A DNA stretch of 53,085 nt from Rugamonas violacea. Lineage in GTDB: Bacteria; Pseudomonadota; Gammaproteobacteria; Burkholderiales; Burkholderiaceae_D. Below, one piece after another: positions 49,292-53,085 of this stretch. The notes beneath the pieces were generated by a model, which worked only from the letters and a program-made list of their open reading frames with translations, had not been told where the DNA came from and searched no databases. How positions within the stretch are numbered: position 1 is the stretch's first letter; every line of letters starts with the position of its first letter. The stretch is from NCBI RefSeq assembly GCF_016461825.1, contig NZ_JAEMNU010000074.1, positions 50,869-103,953 on the forward strand. The letters run 5' to 3'. The position numbers and the translations under genes were made by a program.

Positions 49292-50386
49292 CTAGTTTCT
49301 CTTGTGGCGTATCATCCAACGCGGCGCCTTGAATCGAACGATGCGCACATACAGCCAGATATAGCTGATGATAAACAACAGGCAGAACACCATTAACACC
49401 CAGGTGTGGCGCCAGAATACCGTGGCCGGTATTACCGCCATCAGCGAAAACATCCACAAATACGGCGAGGTCAGCGAATTGCGCCGCATCAGCGCGCGCG
49501 CCTCCTTGCGCCCGACCGCCCATTGGACGATGCGGCGGAATATCAGGCTGTGCAAATGTATGCCGTCGGGCATGGCCGGCGATTTACCGCGAATAAACAT
49601 CCGGCGGTACACCGAGAACAGGGTTTCGAAGGTCGGGTAGATCAGCAGCAAGGCGGCGTACCAGGTCGACACCTGCGGATTGCGCATCACCAGCAACAAC
49701 GCCAGCTCGCCCAGCATGAAGCCGATGAAATAGGCGCCGCCGTCGCCGAGGAAGATCAGGCCGACCGGATAGTTCCACACCAGGAAGCCGGCGGTGGCGC
49801 CGGCCACCATCAGCGCGGCGACCAGCACGAACATGTCGTTGACCTGCAGCGCGACATAGCCGAGCGACAGCAACATGCAAATGGTGACCACGCTGGCCAG
49901 GCCGTTGAAGCCGTCGATGATGTTGACGGCGTTGGCGATGCCGGCCACCGCCAGCACCGTCAGCGGCAAGGTCAGCCACATGTATTGCAGCGGCCAGGCG
50001 GAGAAGGCCCAGTCGATGCGGTCGATGCGGGCGTCGAGCAGGAAATAACCCATCAACGCGGCGATCATGGTCAGCACCAGGCGCCGCGTCGCGCTGACGC
50101 GGCCGGTGTAGTCCTCGACGATGCCGCCGACGAAGGCCACGGTGGCGCAGCCGAGCAGGGGAATCAGCAGGCCGGTCATGGCCGGCACGCGCCAAACGGA
50201 AATAAGCGAACTGAGCGCCACGGCGAGGAAGATCGACAGGCCGCCGATCCGCGCCACCGAATGCGAATGCACTTTTTGCACCGCCTGGAAGTCGTCGTCC
50301 AGCGCCGGGCCGTGCAGTCGCGCTTCCTTAATCACCAACAGGGTCAGCAGCGCGGAGGCGACAAAGCTCAGTAAAAAAGAAAACAT
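49292..50386 (-). CDS. WecA/MraY-family sugar-1-phosphate transferase
   Basis: A 364-residue polytopic enzyme that moves a sugar 1-phosphate from a UDP-sugar to undecaprenyl phosphate, starting O-antigen or exopolysaccharide synthesis. The motifs are DDDFQAVQKVHSHSVARIGG near the start, NAVNIIDGFNGLASV with the catalytic Asp region, and LIFLGDGGAYFIGFMLGE. A cytoplasmic loop with MPDGIHLHSLIFRR holds the family His residues. About eleven hydrophobic helices. The UDP-sugar (GlcNAc or another) is unknown. The gene precedes rml genes on the same strand after a 317-base gap. Confidence 0.9.
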   Translation of the reverse strand: MFSFLLSFVASALLTLLVIKEARLHGPALDDDFQAVQKVHSHSVARIGGLSIFLAVALSSLISVWRVPAMTGLLIPLLGCATVAFVGGIVEDYTGRVSATRRLVLTMIAALMGYFLLDARIDRIDWAFSAWPLQYMWLTLPLTVLAVAGIANAVNIIDGFNGLASVVTICMLLSLGYVALQVNDMFVLVAALMVAGATAGFLVWNYPVGLIFLGDGGAYFIGFMLGELALLLVMRNPQVSTWYAALLLIYPTFETLFSVYRRMFIRGKSPAMPDGIHLHSLIFRRIVQWAVGRKEARALMRRNSLTSPYLWMFSLMAVIPATVFWRHTWVLMVFCLLFIISYIWLYVRIVRFKAPRWMIRHKRN

Positions 50387-50703
50387 TATTTTTTTATCAG
50401 TACAAAAATACCGGGCGCGCTGGCGGTCCCGGCAACACCATACGATGTGGCGATTATCCCGTGCCTTGAGACTTTATTATCGGCACGCCAAGCCGCGATT
50501 GTACCGGATTCGGCAATCGACAATCGGCAATTCCATATTCGGGGAAAACGACGGCGCGGCGTCATTGAATGCGCGGATTCTAACAAAACACGCCGGCCGC
50601 GCGGCCGACGCTTACCAATCGATACAAATGGCGCGGGCCGCCGCTGACGGCCGGCGCGGCCGCCAGCGGCGACCGGCGCCAGCGCCAGCGGCGGCCCGGC
50701 CCT
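50387..50703. other. intergenic region upstream of glycosyltransferase gene
   Basis: This 317-base gap holds no supported gene. Its left part (50390-50560) is relatively AT-rich and probably carries the transferase promoter; 50570-50703 is GC-rich, with CGGCCGCGCGGCCG as a self-complementary stretch near 50593. No clear terminator for rmlD was seen. Confidence 0.3.
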
Positions 50704-51558
50704 CTATTTCAGGCACAGGCGCAGTGCTTCGCGCCAGTGTGGCAGACGGCAGAACTGCTTCATCAGAAGTTCGGACGACATCACCGAATACTGCGGGCGG
50801 GGCGCCGGCACGGGATACTCGGCGGTGCTGATCGGCAGCAGGCGGCAATCGATCTGCGCCTCGGCCAGGATGGCCTGGGTGAACTCGAACCAGGTGGTCT
50901 GGCCCTGGCTGCTCAGGTGGTAGATGCCGCTGTGGCGCTGCCACCAGTCGCTGTCGCCTTGGGCCTGGGCCAGGATCAGCGCCGTGCTGTCGGCGATGCT
51001 GCGGCTCCAGGTGGGCGCGCCGTGCTGGTCGGCGACCACCCTCAGTTCGTCGCGCTCGCGCGCCAGGCGCAGCATGGTCAGCAGGAAGTTCTTGCCGCGC
51101 ATGCCGTAGACCCAGCTGGTGCGCAGGATCAGGTGGCGGATGCCGGCCGCCGCGATGGCCTGCTCGCCGGCCAGCTTGCTGCGGCCGTAGACGTTGATCG
51201 GGCCGGTCGGATCGGTCTCGACGCGGGCGCCGGCCTGGCTGCCGTCGAACACGTAGTCGGTCGAGTAATGCACCAGCGCCGCGCCCAGCCGCTTGCACTC
51301 CTCGGCCATCACGGCCGGCGCCTCGGCGTTGACGCGGTGCGCCAGCTCGGGCTCGCTCTCGGCCTTGTCGACCGCCGTGTAGGCGGCCGGATTGACGATC
51401 AGGCCGGGCTTCACCTCGCGGATGACGGCGCGCACCTGGTCCAGGTCGGCCAGGTCCATGCGTGCGCGGTCGACCGCGACGACCTCACCCAGGCCCTGCA
51501 GGCTGCGTTCGAGCTCATAGCCGACCTGGCCACTGCATCCGGTCAACAAAATCCTCAT
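50704..51558 (-). CDS. rmlD: dTDP-4-dehydrorhamnose reductase
   Basis: Last step of dTDP-L-rhamnose synthesis, using NAD(P)H. The 284-residue short-chain reductase starts [20 protein letters not shown], with the nucleotide motif TGCSGQVG. VHYSTDYVFDGS and NVYGRSKLAGEQAI include the catalytic Tyr-x3-Lys. RTSWVYG follows, and HQHGAPTW-like ADQHGAPTWSRSIAD is also typical. The ATG overlaps the rmlC stop (ATGA). Confidence 0.96.
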   Translation of the reverse strand: MRILLTGCSGQVGYELERSLQGLGEVVAVDRARMDLADLDQVRAVIREVKPGLIVNPAAYTAVDKAESEPELAHRVNAEAPAVMAEECKRLGAALVHYSTDYVFDGSQAGARVETDPTGPINVYGRSKLAGEQAIAAAGIRHLILRTSWVYGMRGKNFLLTMLRLARERDELRVVADQHGAPTWSRSIADSTALILAQAQGDSDWWQRHSGIYHLSSQGQTTWFEFTQAILAEAQIDCRLLPISTAEYPVPAPRPQYSVMSSELLMKQFCRLPHWREALRLCLK

Positions 51559-52100
51559 GCGAACACCTCGGCGTCGGCCAGCAGCGCGGCGGCCTGGTCC
51601 TTGCCCGACAGCAACGGCGCGGCGTCCAGCGGCCACTCGATGCCGATCGCCGGATCGTTCCACAGGATGGCGCGCTCGAACTCGGGCGCCCAGTAATCGG
51701 TGGTTTTATACAGGAACTCGGCGTGCTCGCTGGTGACCACGAAGCCGTGGGCGAAGCCGGGCGGAATCCACAGCTGGCGCTTGTTCTCGGCCGACAACTC
51801 GACACCATACCACTGGCCGAAGGTGGCCGAGCTCTTGCGCAGGTCGACGGCGACGTCGAACACCGCGCCGCTGGTGACCCGCACCAGCTTGCCCTGCGAC
51901 TGCTGGATCTGGTAGTGCAGGCCGCGCAGCACGTTCTTGGCCGAGCGCGAATGGTTGTCCTGCACGAAGGCGGCCGTCACGCCGGTCAGTTCGGCGAAAG
52001 TGCGGGCGTTGAAGCTCTCGTAGAAAAAGCCGCGATCGTCGCCGAACACGCGCGGTTCGAGCAGGAACAGGCCGGCCAAGGGGGTCGGAATCATTTTCAT
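51555..52100 (-). CDS. rmlC: dTDP-4-dehydrorhamnose 3,5-epimerase
   Basis: A 181-residue cupin enzyme, third step to dTDP-L-rhamnose. It has [40 protein letters not shown], with the catalytic His in GLHYQ, and [20 protein letters not shown] with GFVV. The stop overlaps the rmlD start and its ATG overlaps the rmlA stop, so the operon is closely coupled. Confidence 0.97.
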   Translation of the reverse strand: MKMIPTPLAGLFLLEPRVFGDDRGFFYESFNARTFAELTGVTAAFVQDNHSRSAKNVLRGLHYQIQQSQGKLVRVTSGAVFDVAVDLRKSSATFGQWYGVELSAENKRQLWIPPGFAHGFVVTSEHAEFLYKTTDYWAPEFERAILWNDPAIGIEWPLDAAPLLSGKDQAAALLADAEVFA

Positions 52101-53014
52101 CGTGGAATTACCTTGTCTTCAAGAATTTGCAGCAGATATTGGCCGTAGTTGTTCTTCTTCAACGGCTCGGCCAGCTTGCGCAGCTGGGCGGCGTCGATGT
52201 AGCCCTTGCGATAGGCGATCTCCTCCGGGCAGGCCACCTTCAGGCCCTGGCGCTTCTCGATGGTGGCGATGAACTGCGAGGCGTCGAGCAGCGAGTCGTG
52301 GGTGCCGGTGTCGAGCCAGGCCATGCCGCGTCCCATCAGCTCGACGTTCAGTTGCTGGCGCTCCAGGTAGACCCGGTTGACGTCGGTGATCTCCAGTTCG
52401 CCACGGGCCGAGGGGGCGATGCCGGCGGCGATGTCGCAGACCTGCTGGTCGTAGAAGTACAGGCCGGTGACGGCGTAGTTGGACTTCGGCTTGAGCGGCT
52501 TCTCCTCGATGCTGACGGCCTGGCGCTCGGCGTTGAAGTCGACCACGCCGTAGCGTTCCGGGTCCTGCACGTGGTAGGCGAAGACGGTGGCGCCGTGGCT
52601 GCGCTCGGCGGCGCTGCGCAACAGCGCGTCGAGGTCGTTGCCGTAGTAGATGTTGTCGCCCAGGATGAGCGCCGACGGCGAATCGCCGACGAATTCCTTG
52701 CCGATGATGAAGGCCTGCGCCAGGCCGTCCGGCGAAGGCTGCACCGCGTAGCTGAGCTGGATGCCCCATTGGCTGCCGTCGCCCAGCAAATCCTTAAAGC
52801 GCGGCGTGTCCTGCGGCGTCGAGATGATCAGGATCTCGCGCATGCCGGCCAGCATCAGCGTGGTCAGCGGGTGGTAGATCATCGGCTTGTCGTAGATCGG
52901 CAGCAACTGCTTCGACACGCTCATCGTCACCGGATACAACCGGGTGCCCGAGCCGCCGGCCAGAATGATGCCCTTGCGGGTGTTGACGTTGTTGCTGGTG
53001 CTGGCCTGCGTCAT
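52097..53014 (-). CDS. rmlA: glucose-1-phosphate thymidylyltransferase
   Basis: A 305-residue nucleotidyltransferase forming dTDP-glucose from glucose 1-phosphate and dTTP. It has the pyrophosphorylase motif [20 protein letters not shown] with [46 protein letters not shown] and [19 protein letters not shown] complete the family pattern. ATG overlaps the rmlB stop by four bases. Confidence 0.98.
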   Translation of the reverse strand: MTQASTSNNVNTRKGIILAGGSGTRLYPVTMSVSKQLLPIYDKPMIYHPLTTLMLAGMREILIISTPQDTPRFKDLLGDGSQWGIQLSYAVQPSPDGLAQAFIIGKEFVGDSPSALILGDNIYYGNDLDALLRSAAERSHGATVFAYHVQDPERYGVVDFNAERQAVSIEEKPLKPKSNYAVTGLYFYDQQVCDIAAGIAPSARGELEITDVNRVYLERQQLNVELMGRGMAWLDTGTHDSLLDASQFIATIEKRQGLKVACPEEIAYRKGYIDAAQLRKLAEPLKKNNYGQYLLQILEDKVIPR

Positions 53015-53085
53015 TGCGCGCCCTCCCGGTTGAAATAGTTGGCGGCGACCCAGTTGGCGTAGCCGCCCGACTGCACGTCGGCGAC
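53011..53085 (-). CDS. rmlB: dTDP-glucose 4,6-dehydratase, C-terminal end only
   Basis: The last 24 codons reading [20 protein letters not shown] then EGAQ and stop. QSGGY-x-x-WV-x-x-NY matches the end of RmlB. The gene continues beyond the window. The stop overlaps the rmlA ATG (ATGA), giving the order rmlB-rmlA-rmlC-rmlD. Confidence 0.85.
   Translation of the reverse strand, partial: VADVQSGGYANWVAANYFNREGAQ

Overview
The window is a GC-rich stretch of a betaproteobacterial chromosome. The probable source is Oxalobacteraceae (Massilia, Duganella, Janthinobacterium and relatives). This rests on the Burkholderiales-type run phoH-ybeY-corC-lnt-glyQ-glyS-gmhB-plsC, a MutL that keeps its endonuclease motif, a PEP-CTERM protein, an H-NS-like protein and dispersed GGGTCAGACCC repeats. 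Family placement is inference from gene content, not from a database search.

Layout. 1-7.2 kb: alpha-carbonic anhydrase, DedA membrane protein, secreted cyclophilin, mutL-miaA, and two small stress or detoxification proteins. 7.3-11.6 kb: two identical tRNA-Met(CAT) genes, then an accessory islet. The islet holds an orphan VapB-like antitoxin, a two-gene McrBC/LlaJI-like nuclease system, an antitoxin with a broken PIN toxin, and a decayed second copy of the nuclease gene's 3' end. 11.6-17.7 kb: L-lactate use, with lldP, the lutA-lutC-lutB operon and a divergent FadR-family regulator with a palindromic operator. 17.8-23.4 kb: trans-4-hydroxyproline catabolism, with a PAS-AraC regulator, 2-epimerase, three-part D-hydroxyproline dehydrogenase and a DapA-family deaminase. 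23.6-30.7 kb: Fur-box TonB-dependent siderophore receptor, MFS symporter, thioredoxin, ChaN-like lipoprotein, PEP-CTERM protein and GST. 30.8-35 kb: sensor kinase, HDOD pair, a small HTH protein preceded by a possible 23-residue peptide, and an Ala/Gln-rich protein. 35.2-44.9 kb: the housekeeping run from phoH to a YgjP-like metallopeptidase. 45-53 kb: envelope sugar genes on the minus strand (waaA, waaC, phosphomannomutase, H-NS-like protein, WecA-like transferase, rmlD-rmlC-rmlA and the last codons of rmlB).

The lactate genes import L-lactate and oxidise it to pyruvate. The hydroxyproline genes carry trans-4-hydroxy-L-proline to alpha-ketoglutarate semialdehyde, but the last dehydrogenase and a transporter are not in view. 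waaA, waaC, gmhB and rml supply LPS core and O-antigen sugars. The most unusual part is 7.6-11.6 kb, which looks like a defence/toxin-antitoxin islet that has been rearranged and is partly decaying.
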